Assembly: GCF_937616625.2 (NCBI RefSeq)
Contig: NC_065576.1
Span: 49,658,128 to 49,722,127 of the forward strand
DNA: 64,000 nucleotides
DNA from: Mercurialis annua
Lineage: Eukaryota; Streptophyta; Magnoliopsida; Malpighiales; Euphorbiaceae
Direction: 5' to 3'
Numbering within the stretch: position 1 is the first letter of the stretch; every line of letters begins with the position of its first letter. Under the pieces are notes generated by a model. It was not told the origin of the DNA and did not search any database. It saw nothing but the letters and a program-made list of their open reading frames with translations. Below, in pieces: positions 24,707-37,094 of this stretch. The position numbers were made by a program, and so were the translations under genes.

Positions 24707-25160
24707 AGGCTTAAGGTCTAAAAAACTACCGATCTTTCAAATTTTTTTCAATTGCACCCTCACCTTATAATTTCTTCAATAGCACTCTATTTCGTATTTT
24801 TGGCTTTCAATAGCACCCCGACCTTGTAAAACAGTCAATTTTACCCTATTTTGTATTTTTGACTTTCAATAGCACCATAAATCATCAAATTAAACACATT
24901 TATCAAGGACTTATTTGAATTTTTTTTAAGTGAAAAGACTTGTTTAAAAGTGTTCAAGTAGAAAAAAGTATGATTTCATCTTTAAATTTAGTTTTTTTGA
25001 AAATTTTCATCCTTATAATAATCAAATCATCTAATTTTTTTAATTTAGAGTGGTACTGAAAGTCAAAAATATAAAATAGAGTGCTATTGAACAAATTACA
25101 AGTTGAGGGTGCTATTGAATTTTTTTTTGAAAGGTCATTAGTTTTTCAGACCTTAAGTCT
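24707..25160. mobile_element. Foldback MITE with AGRCTTAAGGTCT ends
   Basis: The left end AGGCTTAAGGTCTAAAAAAC mirrors the right end, and arms of over 100 bp match (CAATTGCACCCTC, AATAGCACTCTATTT and their complements). The centre is AT-rich and non-coding. No clean target duplication could be assigned. Confidence 0.75.
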
Positions 25161-27274
25161 TTTTGTTTTAATATATAGTAATATTTCTCCAATTCACTGC
25201 TATTGTTTTAAAATTAAACTATTAAGCTTTGTCAAACATAAATACTTATAAGAAATGTCAAAATGAATCAATTTGTATAATGTTCTCACACGTATGTACT
25301 ACAGTATGTTGTAGTGATGGAGATATTACAATTGGACTGGTAAGTTTGATGTTAGATCTGGTCCTTATTTGTGATAAAAAAACATCAATTCATATGATTA
25401 AATTCAAATGATACAAAGTGAGAACTGACTGTTCAATAGGCCAAGAATTTGGAAATATGTGACATATAGAGAGCACAAAACAAAACAACACTAAAATGTA
25501 AATGTATGTGTTTTTGTTGGTATTATTAATTTGACCCCATAGACTCCCAAAGCCGCGTAATCTTACCCATCTATTCATCCCATTGGCTGAATGTCACTCT
25601 TAATTCAGATTTGTTTTACGCGTTTAGCCCAAAAAAATGTAAACTTTTTGTAGCTGATTGATCACCTTCACAGCATGCATAATTACGGACCAATTTGCAT
25701 TTTGTTTTAGGGATGGCGATAGCAAGGCTCTTGATGATGCGGCATTCCAGGGCACGTAAAATTGAATTTAAATATTTAACCGAATTGAATCGATAAATTT
25801 AATTTTTAAAATTATATAGAATTTCATATTTTAGTTTTGTTTTGTTTGATAATAACAAATTTTCTTTTAATTTTTAAGCAAAAATATTAGTTTAATTTGG
25901 TACAAACTGAATTCAAAATATTGAAAAAGTTAATTCAATTTGATTTGAAATATTTCAGATTTTTATAAAATTGGTTTTATTAATTTATTCAAAATTTTAG
26001 TGATGATTCATATTTGCTTATTTATAGATTTTTATTGGTTTCAACAAATTTTACGAAGATTTAAATTTTTCGGTGGTATAATTTTTAAAAGATGTTAATG
26101 ATTATAGTATAAGCTTCTTTTTCTTTGTCGAGTCGTCATATCAATCTGAATCTTACATGTAATTGTTTTTGATTTTAAATTAATACGAAGGTTTTCATGT
26201 CAATGTTAAAAATAAATAAAATATAAGTGGTATATTTTGAAATTCCAACGAAACATAAGCCCAATTTAGCAATACCCTTCCATAATTACCAAATTTTGAA
26301 AGATTGATTAATAAACTTGTTAGCTTAAATTAAATGCTTAATGTCGGGGGTAAGTATAACACAGTGAAGTCTATAATAGTACTATTAGTATAGAGCTCTT
26401 TTTGGGGATCAAATGGCTAGCAACTTGTAGGAGACTATTAGTGTGTTTAGGTTAACATAAATGGGTCACTGAACTTTATTATCATTAGGGACTCTTTTAA
26501 TTTCAGCTACATGATGGATAGGCAGCTTCATTATTTAACAAATTTAGCAGCCATTTTATTAATTTAATTTAATTTAATGATCACAACATCTCAATTATAT
26601 TAATTTAATCTTGAATTAGAATTGCTTCTTCTCCAATCTTATAATAAAAATAAAAATAAATCCATCTTGAGACCCTTGTTTTTTGATTTTATTTATTTGA
26701 TCTTTTTTTAATTTAATGTGTTTATTTAATTTAATATATTTTGATTTTTTTAGGTGTTTTTCTTTTTGGAAAGAGAAGGAATGTACTTTATATTCACCGT
26801 GCAACACGCATCAGACCGAAGTTAAATATGCTCCTAATTCGACATGTTGACAAAATGAGCCACATCATAAACTTGTAGGAAAGTCCATATAAACAAAAAA
26901 TCTATTGAATACAAGACCTTGAAAAATGGACCATATAATTAAAATTCTAATAATATAAGGGTCTTTTGTCATATTTATATAGTTAATTATTTAACGTCGA
27001 CTAAGTAACATGTACACAATTCCACTGTACAAGAATTCATTAAATAGAAAACGAATACTATAAGAACTTGTTGATTAATAGACTTTAAAAATAAATTAAA
27101 TGAATAAATATTAAAAATATAGGAACCTTTTATGGATTAAACCTAATATAAATAAATTTTCAACTTAGGATGCTCAACTTTAGTTTTGACTGGCTGAAGG
27201 AAGAATTTGGCTACATTTGCGATGATTTTAATTGCAAGAAACTGTTTTACCAGTTTGTGGATTGTATTACTATT
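25161..27274. other. Intergenic DNA, nothing recognised
   Basis: AT-rich, without supported genes or bounded elements. Confidence 0.4.
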
Positions 27275-27283
27275 ATTTAGATG

Positions 27284-27816
27284 AGGAAATTAAACTATTT
27301 ATAAAAAAACAATAATTATAAAAATAAGTGTAATTTTTTTTATTTTTAAGAATACCAAATTTATTTAAAAATATTTACAAAAATATCAAAAATAATTAAA
27401 AAAACATGGTATATATATTGTTGGTATAATATAAATATACTATATTTTTGTGCATAATATATATAAACTAAAAGTTATTAAAATCAACGATACACCACAT
27501 CGTATAAATTAAACCAACAATATATTAAAACTATACATATGAAAAATATATAAAAATTTATTGTCAATAATACCGAAAGTATACTGAAATTATACCAATA
27601 TTAAACTACATGATGGTTCCAAATTCCATAATTCATAAGTTTTAAATATATTGAAATTATACCAACATTATGCATACCATATTTTAAATAAATAATTTTT
27701 ATTCTTTTATATTTTTATAAATATTATTAAGTCAATTCGATATTTTTATAAATAAAAAAATTAATATTTATTTTTGTAAATATTTTTAAATTTTTGGATA
27801 TTTTTATAAAAGTCCC
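27284..27816. mobile_element. AT-rich Mutator-like foldback element
   Basis: Flanked by a perfect 9-bp duplication TATTTAGAT (27275-27283, 27817-27825). The ends, read inward, are GAGGAAATTAAAC and GGGACTTTTATAA, followed by similar AT-rich arms (AAAATATTTACAAAAATA in both). Very AT-rich and non-coding. Arm identity is modest. Confidence 0.6.
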
Positions 27817-27825
27817 TATTTAGAT

Positions 27826-28264
27826 TTGTTTGCATGATTAAGTTTAAAAAGACTCCATGAGAGAAAATGGACTTTATTAATAGGCCCATTATCATTGTTT
27901 TGTGTTAAACATAAAAAAAGAACATTTAGGAATATTTGAAAAAAAAAGCATATATATAAGTCTTTTAGTTTTTTGACCACTTAAACTCTTAATATTTTTA
28001 AATGGTGTAAATAAATCTTACGTTTAAAAAGAACTCACAAAAATAACTAAAAGTGTGAAAGGTTAAGTATCCGAAAAAGTAAACTAAAAGACTCCACTGC
28101 CCTTTTCTAAATTTGAAGAGTTTTCAGCAATGGTTAAAACTATTGAAGGTCTAAATGGCCAAGAAAAAAATTAAAAGAGATTACATGTCTTTTAAATTTT
28201 TTTTAGGATTTTTTCTTACCTATGACCGAAAATGAAACAGGAAACAAAAGTCCAAACTTATGAA
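27826..28264. other. Intergenic DNA, nothing recognised
   Basis: AT-rich; no coding frame or element end seen. Confidence 0.4.
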
Positions 28265-28273
28265 ATTTTAAAA

Positions 28274-28912
28274 GGTCTAATTCTTTAAAAAAATCTCCGA
28301 CCTTTTGATCTTTTTTCAGCCTTATCCTGACATTGAAGACAGACAAATGTCTATTGGCCGGCGCTTGAAGAATCTGTCAAGATATTTGGCTAAACAAAAC
28401 CGTCTTTGATCACTGCCTATTCAGTTGGACAAAAAGAGAAAATAACAAAGAAGCACATAGATTAGTTCAATTGGAAAAAGCGGCCTTTCGAAGGCAATGC
28501 ACTCGGAATTTATTGATTGCTTAGTCGCGTGCTTCGTAATCTACAAGTGGAAAAAAAAGATATTCATAAAAAAAACTAAGATCAAAGATAAAATTAGATT
28601 AATTTCCATTCAAAAAAATACAAATATATCCTTTATTTTTAAAAACTAACTGAAAACCATAATCAAATTAAAACTGTTTTAAATTTTTAATTAATTTAAC
28701 TAAATTTAAATAAATTTAAGCATATATAATTAATGTATGCTAGATATGGGAAACGTTTTTGAATTTTTTCAAATGAAAAAAATTTCAATTTAATATTTCA
28801 TATCAGGTTATATGAATTGAAACACAAAATATGATAAAATTGGTGATTTTTCAACGTCAGATTAGGATTGAAAAGGTGTTAAAAGGTCGGGATTTTTTTA
28901 AAGCATTAGGCC
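28274..28912. mobile_element. Mutator-like MITE, TIR GGYCTAATKCTTTAAA
   Basis: The left end GGTCTAATTCTTTAAAAAAA and the complement of the right end GGCCTAATGCTTTAAAAAAA match, and both are followed by CCGACCTTTT and CCT(A/T)A(T)CCTGAC-like arms. The flanks ATTTTAAAA (28265-28273) and TTTTTAAAA (28913-28921) fit a 9-bp duplication with one mismatch. A related copy lies near 36.6 kb. Confidence 0.75.
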
Positions 28913-28921
28913 TTTTTAAAA

Positions 28922-30213
28922 TCACGGTATATTTAAGAAACAAAATATAGATGTGAATAGATAAATATGTTTTGCCATTTAAATTTCATAAATTATTCAA
29001 ATTATCTTCACTTTTTTTTATCTAAATTACACGGAGAGACAATCTAATTCTGTTGTACTGTGAATATCATCAAAAGGTTTTGTACATCTTGTCATTTATG
29101 AGCATAAACAAAAGTTGATAGCTCATAAATTCTGCATGAAAATTGCAGGTCATCGTTTTTGCATGAAAAACCTTTGAATCAAAGATTTCAATGTTGTTTC
29201 ACAAAAACAGAATCAAACTGATACGATCTGTTTATATAATATATTTTCAGTGTTATTGCTCTATTTATATAAAAAGAATCTGCAGCTTAATTAAGTTAAA
29301 CCTAATCATGAGGCATCTCATGATCTTCTGATGTTGACTTATAAAGATTTTCAAATACAATTACTTGTTTTCATTTTTGTGGTCTGATCTGATCCCTGTT
29401 GTATTCATAGTTTCAGAATATTGATTTCCTATTTTGATGTTTATCCATTAGCAGTTCAGACATCACATATAAAGTTAATGCTTAGGCAAAAATATGAACA
29501 TGGGTTTGTTTTGCTTTAGATGATTGTCATTTTCAATCCTTATAATCTTCTATTAATATTTAGAGACTGCAAGTAAATGATATTGGTCTGAAATCAAGAC
29601 AGATCAGGTCTATGCAGCCAAATATGTGAAATAGTAGCTCAGCTAACTTCTAAAACATCACCAACTCTTATTAATGTATCCCTATGTTTTAATGAATGTT
29701 TCTTGTTCTTTTTTCTTTTTGTATAATTCTATTCTAAATTCGAATTGTTTTTATAAACAAAATACCACATCTTTGTTCCCATCCATAGGGGCGTATATAG
29801 GGGGTAAGCATTCAGCCGATTTGGTTAAAATTGAACCGAAATTCTTAAAATTGAATTATTCGATTAACTGAATCGATTAAAAAAATCTTAAATAAAACAG
29901 AACTGACCGCAAATATAGAAAAAACAAAAAAAAAACAAAACCGAAGCAAAAACCTATTAATTCTTTGAAACATCGTCCGGTTTGGTTTAAATCGACAAAA
30001 ATACAAAAAAAAAATTAATCAAATATTTGGTTTTATTAGTTCGGTTTTCCAAAGTCATAACTGAAAAAGTCCCAAATAACCAAGAAATTAAACAAAAAAT
30101 TAAAACCAAATTGGCCGAAAGACATCGGTTCGACAAATTAAAATAATAAGTCGTATAATTTGTTCACCTTGAGGCATAATCTAGATGGAAACTAAACTCA
30201 AGATATTTTTAGG
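28922..30213. other. Intergenic DNA; possible degraded hAT-like repeat near its right end
   Basis: No gene. At about 29791-30175 the sequence GGGGTAAGCATTCAGCCGATTTGG begins a stretch rich in GGTTTNGTT/AACCGAA words. This resembles common plant hAT-type MITEs, but the right end is too diverged to define. Confidence 0.35.
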
Positions 30214-30223
30214 GAACTTTAAA

Positions 30224-30652
30224 GGTTATTGATAAAAATGGTACTAAACCTTTAGGTCTTATATTAAAATGGTATCAAACCTGTATCTTTTTGGTATTCA
30301 ACTTTCTATTATTTGTTTCATATTTTTTTTATAAATTCCGGCCACTTTTAATGACGTGGCAACCCAAGCAATATTTTTTTATTTATTTTTGCCACATAAC
30401 ATGCCATATCACATGGCACATAATATATCATTTAAAATAATTAAAATCATCAAGATAAAAAATGAAATAGATTTTAAAATAAATAAAAAAATATTTCTCC
30501 GGTTGCCATGTCATTAAAAGGCCAGAATTCGTGAAAAAAGCAATCGGAAACAAATGATAAAAAGTTAGGTACCAAAAATATACAAATTAAAAGTTTGGTA
30601 CCATTTTGATACAACAGGCCCAAAAATTTGGTACCATTTTTCCCAATTACCC
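30224..30652. mobile_element. Mutator-like foldback MITE
   Basis: Arms of about 150-200 bp match: AAAAATGGTACTAAACCTTT versus AAAAATGGTACCAAATTTTT, then ATGGTATCAAAC, TTTTTGGTA, and a TGACGTGGCAACC/GGTTGCCATGTCA pair. The flanks carry GAACTTTAAA (30214-30223, 30653-30662), i.e. a 9-10 bp duplication. Confidence 0.82.
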
Positions 30653-30883
30653 GAACTTTAAATAAAATCTAATAAAATTTGATTTTTCGATCAGTTTGAC
30701 GCTAACTCTCCGATATATTTCTTGCTTGATTATGTTACATCTATTAAAGGTGTATTAGGGATAAAGTTATTCATTCTATCTGATCAAGGGTTAATTACAT
30801 GATTCAAGCTCAAATATTCCTCAAATTTTTTAACCTCGGACTTAGCCCTAAGACGATATCCCTCATTAGCTGAGATCTTCCTC

Positions 30884-31300
30884 TGGCCACCTAGATCAAA
30901 ATAAACTCGGATGGTGTTGTCAATTGGCCGATGAACAATGTTGCCTCTGGCTGTGTGGCCAGAAATAGTAATGGTGATTGGATTTTCGGATAGTTGTCCA
31001 GTTTTGCAAGCGGAGCTTAATTTGAGGTGATGGTTTCAAAATTGCATGCAATAAAAGCTTCAAATATGTGATTCTCGAGATGGATGATAAAATTGCGGTT
31101 AAGGCTCTTCTATAAAATGAGTCGAGATTAATACGAATAGTAGCCTTTACAAAATTCTCCTAAGAATGAATTAGAACACTTATATTCGTATACCTATAGA
31201 GTAGGGAATCATTGGTGGATTAGATAGCTAACGACAACTTTTTTCTCCCTCTCGATTTCAGGTGTTTAGCCAATAAATTATGTCTCTAAACAGTGGATTT
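30884..31300 (+). pseudogene. LINE ORF2 RNase H remnant
   Basis: Reads IKINSDGVVNWPMNNVASG then CVARNSNGDWIFG, matching the catalytic N-terminus of the plant LINE RNase H domain (KLNSDGA ... GGVARD). A stop follows within FG* and frames change thereafter. The element is dead and 5'-truncated. Confidence 0.72.
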
Positions 31301-31565
31301 TTAGTATTGTTTGACCATTTGTGAAGATGCATGACAATATTTCTTGTTTTTTCATGGATGACACTATAGGTGTTTCCCTAGTTTGAATGTGCAGATGTCT
31401 TTAGTTTTTATAAAAATGAAAAAGAAACATCATGTCCCGCGAGAAAGAAACAACCGAGGTCACCCCACCGTTCAGTAATAAAAAGGGTACGGCCTACTTA
31501 TTTTAACATAAATTTAATTAATGCAATGAAACGACATTACCTCCTTTCCTTTTAAAATAAAAAAA

Positions 31566-32564
31566 GGCCAAATGCTGGAAAAATGTCAATTATTTCATAA
31601 ATTTTTTACAAAAGTCTAAACCTTTTAAAAGTATCTGTAGTGTTTCGATATGTAAGTTTTCGTTTCAAAAATGTTAAACCCTCAAATGGCACACGCTTTA
31701 CGCGCTGACGTGGGGTGCTACACATACGTCATCATGACAAACGCCAGATTAAAAGGGTAAATAAATTCTTATATTTTTTAAAAAATATTTACACCCTAAA
31801 ATACTAATAAATTAAATTTAATTAAAAATTTAAATATCAAACCTAAGTAAATTTATTAAAATATAATTAATTTTATTACAAATTAATGCTATCAAAATAA
31901 TTTTGTAATTTTTCATTGTAGTCCTCCAACTCCCACCACCGCCACTGTTATTCGGCTGCCTCCACCCACCATCACCTTCTTTGTATTCCAGCCGCCTCCA
32001 TCCACCGTCGCCGCATCGACAACCATTGAGACTCGTTGCCTCCACCCACCCGACACCAACCACCGTGGGAGAAGATGTTGGAGCAAATCTGTTCCTTCTC
32101 AGGCGAGAAGAAGCAGATCTGCTCCTTGCTCCTCCTCTGGTGGCCCGTGTTGGGTAGGTGGTGGCAGATCTCGTGGCGGCTATATTTTTTTTATGATAAT
32201 TTTAATCTCAATTTATAAATTGAAAAGGGTTTAAAATGATTATTGATGTTTTATTTAAAAACTAATTTGATTATAAATAAAATAAAAAATATTAAATGTC
32301 AATTTAAAAAATAAAATAAAATTTGAGGGTGTAAATATTTAAAAAAAATTAAGAATTTATTTGCACTTTTAACCTAATTTTTTTACCATGATGACATATG
32401 TGTGGCACGTTACGTTAGCCGGAACATAAGCAAAGTCGTGTGTCTTTTGAGAGTTGAACATTTTTAAAATGAAAATCTGCATTTTAGGATGATACAAATA
32501 CTTTTGAAATGTTTGGAGTTTTGTGATTTTTTTTTAAAGATTGGCATTTTTTCAGCAGTTGGCC
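31566..32564. mobile_element. Mutator-like foldback element with a GC-rich insert
   Basis: Inverted arms of about 250 bp start GGCCAAATGCTGGAAAAATG (left) and GGCCAACTGCTGAAAAAATG (right, inward). The flanks ATAAAAAAA (31557-31565) and ACAAAAAAA (32565-32573) fit a 9-bp duplication with one mismatch. The centre (about 31915-32185) is unusually GC-rich, made of CCTCCACCCACC-like repeats, and contains no long intact frame. It may be captured host sequence, as in Pack-MULEs. Confidence 0.8.
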
Positions 32565-32573
32565 ACAAAAAAA

Positions 32574-33034
32574 TATTTTTTTTCAAATCTTATGTTTATT
32601 AAATTAATAATTTTGAATGTAAATTTAAAACTACAACTTTTATTTAGTCTATTTTTATAATATTATATTCTCTTTCCCCCAATTTAATTGTCCATTTTTT
32701 TATTTTTAATATTTAGAGTGAGTAAAAATCAAACAAAACCATAAAATTAAATTAAACTAAATTAAAATTGATAGTGGATTAGTCAAGGTGGTTTGACTGG
32801 TCAGATTAGTTTAAAATTTATACAGATTATAGTTTTTGGTTTTGGTTTGATTTTAAGACTCGATTCACCAAAAATTGAACTTCGCTTTGATTTTTTATAT
32901 ATCAATAAATAAATAAATATATATAAAATGTTAAATTTATTATTCATTATCACTACTATTTAAAAATTAATTTTAAATTGTTATATTTAATACTCCCTCC
33001 ATTTTTTTTAATTGTCCATTTAGCTAAAATTGTA
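32574..33034. other. AT-rich DNA with two truncated Stowaway ends
   Basis: ATTCTCTTTCCCCCAATTTA near 32668 and TACTCCCTCCATTTTTTTTA at about 32990 resemble left ends of CTCCCTCC-type MITEs without matching right ends. Confidence 0.4.
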
Positions 33035-33311
33035 CTCCCTCCGGTCTATAATATTTGTCGCACTTGAAAATTTCTTTTGGTCCATAATATTTGTCATATT
33101 AGAGTTTCAAGAAAACATTAATTGCTATTTTTCCAAAATTATCCCTAGTAATAAATACTTTTTAAGGTTAAAAGAACTAGTCAAACATAAAACAAGTGGT
33201 AATTAATATGGATAATTTAGTAAAACTATACACAAATCAAGACATTTATTGTTTTCTTAATCTATGTGCATGAAATGGTCAAATGCGACAAATATTATGG
33301 ACCGGAGGGAG
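33035..33311. mobile_element. Stowaway-type MITE
   Basis: The ends CTCCCTCCGGTCTATAATAT and, inward from the right, CTCCCTCCGGTCCATAATAT are nearly identical over about 35 bp. TA precedes the left end; the right copy reads TG, apparently mutated. Non-coding, 277 bp. Confidence 0.88.
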
Positions 33312-33600
33312 TGCATATTAAGAAAGTGAGATTTTTGTCTTAAATTATGAGAGTAAATACTCAAATAACACTGTTATTTAATAAATGCTTTTGTAAATGG
33401 AGTCATAGAGTCATTTATTAAAGAGTGGATAAATTTGGAAGATACTAGCTAATATCATAGAGGTGTATTTTACATTCACATGGAAAATGATTAGAAACAA
33501 TTTAGATCTGTTGGATGAGTACAAAAGATACTACTCCTAAAACGGGAAATGATTAAAAAACAGGAGGTGGTGTCTTAAGTAGAACCCATTTTTTTTAGAA

Positions 33601-34942
33601 GGGAAAAGGGGCAAATATGCCCCTATAGTATACGGTGAGGAGCAAGTAAGCCCTTAATGTATTTTCGATCTCAAATAGCCACTTAACGTTTTAAAGTTAG
33701 AGCATATAAGCCCCTTTAAATAACAAAAATTAGACGGTGTTAATTTTTATATATGTGGAAAAGTAAAAACAGATATAAAATATGAGTTGGCATTGTAAAT
33801 AACAAAATTATCGTATCCCCTTCTTTCCTATTGCTTCTCTTTTAAAAGAGTTGGCTCCGTCATCAGTTCTTCGATGGTTACTATACTGAGCTTACCACTT
33901 CTCACTTAACAGGATTCTTAAATGCATCAATAACTTCTTTAGTTGGAAAATTTCACTCCCACCGCAAAGCCACTGCTATACCCATTGAGTCTCCGTAGAA
34001 AAATCAGCAAGAAAATTGGTTTTGCCAATACTTGAATAAAAAATAGGAAAAGGGTAGCAATAATAAGGACACCCAAAGACGAGACTGTTCATCAAAACGA
34101 GCGTATAGGTGTAAGATGGAGAACAGCAACAGGAAGTGCAGGTTAACGATTCCTATCGAAAAAATGGGTTCAAGAGGCCAATACCTATATAATTAACTTC
34201 TGTAAACTGATTTCAAAATAAGTTATTGAGTACCCAAATTCCCTTCACCATAAGCCTTAAGAGACCAATCGAACCAAGTCCGATCCAAACAAAGCAACAC
34301 CCATTTTTTAACATTTCTTTAAACAAATCCCTAACAAAAACATTAACAATAAAATAGAGCTTTAATGGGATTTAACAATTATAACTGACTAATTTCCTCC
34401 GTGAAATATAGCTAGTGTCCCAGTTTTGATCCGCGACCACCACCTGAGACAGAGCGTCGATGGATGATAATTTTTGGCTGAAGCAGAGGCGAAGATCGGT
34501 AAGCCAATATGTGGTCATGTCCTATGAAAACACCGCCTGGATGAAGACTAGCAGATAACTCATTGATGGTAGTGGTGGCCATTCAGCAGTATAGAGATGG
34601 TGAGATGAGATAGATGAAATTATTGTGGTGATGATAAATTGGTGAGAAAATGAGACATGGAGAACGGAGGAATGGGAAATTTTAGGATTTTTGTTTACTC
34701 ATTTGTTTATTTGTTATTATGAAAATAATAGCCATGTCAAAAGAATCTCCTATGTTGACCGACACATTTGACTGTACACGTAGGATAAACTTAACGGATT
34801 GTGTTAAATATTAACTCTGTTAACAGCATGGGCTTATATGCTCTAACTTTAAAACTTTAAGCGGTTAATTGAGATCGAAAATACATTAAGGGCTTACTTG
34901 CTCCTCGCCATATACTATAGGGGCATATCTGCCCCTTTTCCC
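33601..34942. mobile_element. Mutator-like element, TIR GGGAAAAGGGGCA
   Basis: Inverted arms of about 120 bp or more start GGGAAAAGGGGCAAATATGC and GGGAAAAGGGGCAGATATGC. The flanking 9-bp duplication TTTTTAGAA (33592-33600, 34943-34951) is perfect. The interior (about 33820-34700) is less AT-rich than the surroundings but shows no long frame. It may be degraded captured sequence. Confidence 0.88.
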
Positions 34943-34951
34943 TTTTTAGAA

Positions 34952-36300
34952 AGTAGAACCCATTTTCTTATTAGCATTTACCAATGTGAAATCATAGTAT
35001 ATATCTTTGGAAAACACATGTGGTCAACATTTTTCTCAAAAACAGGAAACATGCATTAATTAATTAAGATTCATTTTCAATAGCAAAACATATATCCTAC
35101 CTTTATTATTACAGTTTGCTTAACAAGTTAGGTAAAATTTCAAATATTTAAAGCCTAATGTTAAAAAATTATAAACTATATCTATTTTTTTGATTTAATC
35201 ACGAATTTTAAAACGTTTTAATTATATACATGAAGTTTTATTTTTTTCTCGATTCGATACAAGCGCGAGGTCATAATATGACCACATGAATAAAAATGAT
35301 GTTCATTTCAGTAAAATCTCATCAATAAATTAGTATCATGTCATAACATTCCTATCGAATTGAAAAGAATAAAACATCATGAATACAATTGAAACGTTTT
35401 AAAGTTTGTAATTAAATTAAAAAACATATATAGTTTATGAATTTATTTCATATTATCTTTTTATTTCAATACAACTGTCATATATGTCATTACATTATTT
35501 TTCTTATTTTTCTATTCTTGTTTGAAGGTGGTAATTTATTAAACATGTTGATAACTATATCCAGTTTTTAAAAACGAACCGACAGCCGAATCCCGTGGCA
35601 ATTAACTCACAGTTTTGATCAATTTAATTAACTCGTCAAATAATAAATGGTTAATGTCAGCATATAGTACAACTTTTAGTGTTTTTTTTTCAATTTAAAA
35701 ATAAACTAAAATACATAATAGTACAACTTTTAATTATATGGAATTATATAGTATAAATGTCTAAAACGACGTTGACGTTTTTTAGTCGTCCATATGACCA
35801 AAAACGACGTCATTTTAACGAAAAAAAAAACATAAAATGCAATACTGGATTATACAATGAAAAATTTAAAAAAATTGTGCTAATGTTTGAAACACTTTTT
35901 CGTTTGTGCTTAAATCGAAAAATATATGAGAGGTTGTGTCCATATTAATCCAATAATAAATAAGTATATTTACAATATATAATATGTATTTAATACTACG
36001 TATTAACTAGCAAATGGATAAAAAGTATAGTAAATGAATCACGATTTAACTAATAAATAAAAAAAATGAAATGCTTCTTATTGTTTAAATTTTTTTAATT
36101 TTAAACTGATAAAAACTATACAAAAAAAATACATATATCAAGAAATTCAATCCATCTAGGCAAGATAGTTTAGGAAGGATTCGTGTCTTTTCCACATACA
36201 TAATAAGAAGACAAAAAATTATACTAAGTTGCGCTAAATTTATGATATGGACATTTTATACGGGGTATGTAAAAATGGAGATTTTCTTTTTCAACAGGAC
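34952..36300. other. Intergenic DNA, nothing recognised
   Basis: AT-rich; no gene or bounded element supported. Confidence 0.4.
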
Positions 36301-36318
36301 AAAAAAAATTACATTTAA

Positions 36319-36507
36319 CCAATGAGAGTTGGTCCAAGTGGTAAGCGGCTTGGTATCGCTTAAGCAAGGTCTCGGGTTCGAGTCCTTGTTAATGCAGAAA
36401 ATTCCCACTGGAAGACTCACCCACCATGTCAGGTGCGCGACACGGGTCGGATCCGGATTAGTTAAGGCGAAGCCTTGGAAACCGGATGGGTTTACCAAAA
36501 AAAAAAA
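36319..36507 (+). mobile_element. tRNA-derived SINE with target duplication
   Basis: An internal Pol III promoter is visible: box A TGGTCCAAGTGG (36330-36341) and box B GGTTCGAGTCC (36375-36385). The body ends in GGGTTTACC plus an A-run. Flanking direct repeats, an A-run followed by TTACATTTAA (36301-36318 and about 36500-36517), are the target duplication. About 180 bp, non-coding, and would need a LINE to move. Confidence 0.9.
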
Positions 36508-36603
36508 TTACATTTAATATTTTATCAAGTATTACATTAACTTTTTGTCTTTCAATAATTTTTATTTTATTTTAAATATGTTCTACTATAATTAAAATTT
36601 AAT

Positions 36604-37094
36604 GCCTTATAAAACCCGACCTTTTAACTCCCTTTTGATCCTATCCTGACGTTGAAAACTAGTCAATTTTATCTTATTTTACATTTTTATGTATCAATTG
36701 TACCCTGAAATATTAAATTGACGTCTTTTTTATTTGAAAAAATTCAAAAACGTTCTGCATGTCTAGCATATATTAATTGTATCTGTTAAATTTATTTAGA
36801 TTTAATTAAATTAATTAAAAATTTAAATTTGATTTACATTGATTATAGTTTTTAGTTAATTTTAGAAAACAAAGGATTTATTCGTATATTTTGAATGAAA
36901 ATAAATTTACTTTTATCTTTAAATTATTTATTTAATTGAATAATTTCATCATAAGTAAAAAAAATAATAAAAATTGAAAGATTGGAATATAATTGAAACG
37001 ATAAAATGCGAAATATAATAAAATTGATCAGTTTTCAACGTTAGGGTAGGATTAAAAAGGGGTTAAAAGGTCAGGATTTTAAAAAAAATTATAC
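36604..37094. mobile_element. Foldback MITE related to the 28.3-kb copy
   Basis: Left arm CCCGACCTTTTAACTCCC, then CCTATCCTGACGTTGAAAAC. Right arm complement CCTGACCTTTTAACCCC, then CCTACCCTAACGTTGAAAAC. The arms pair over at least 80 bp and match the 28274-28912 element. The exact outer ends and target duplication are not clear. Confidence 0.7.

Noticed and set aside
28440..28560. Possible SINE with TAGTTCAATTGG box A inside the 28.3-kb MITE
   Set aside because: Box B is poor, and there is no A-tail or target duplication.
35757..35948. Small plus-strand frame near 35.8 kb
   Set aside because: Random composition, no homology pattern, no splice or promoter context.
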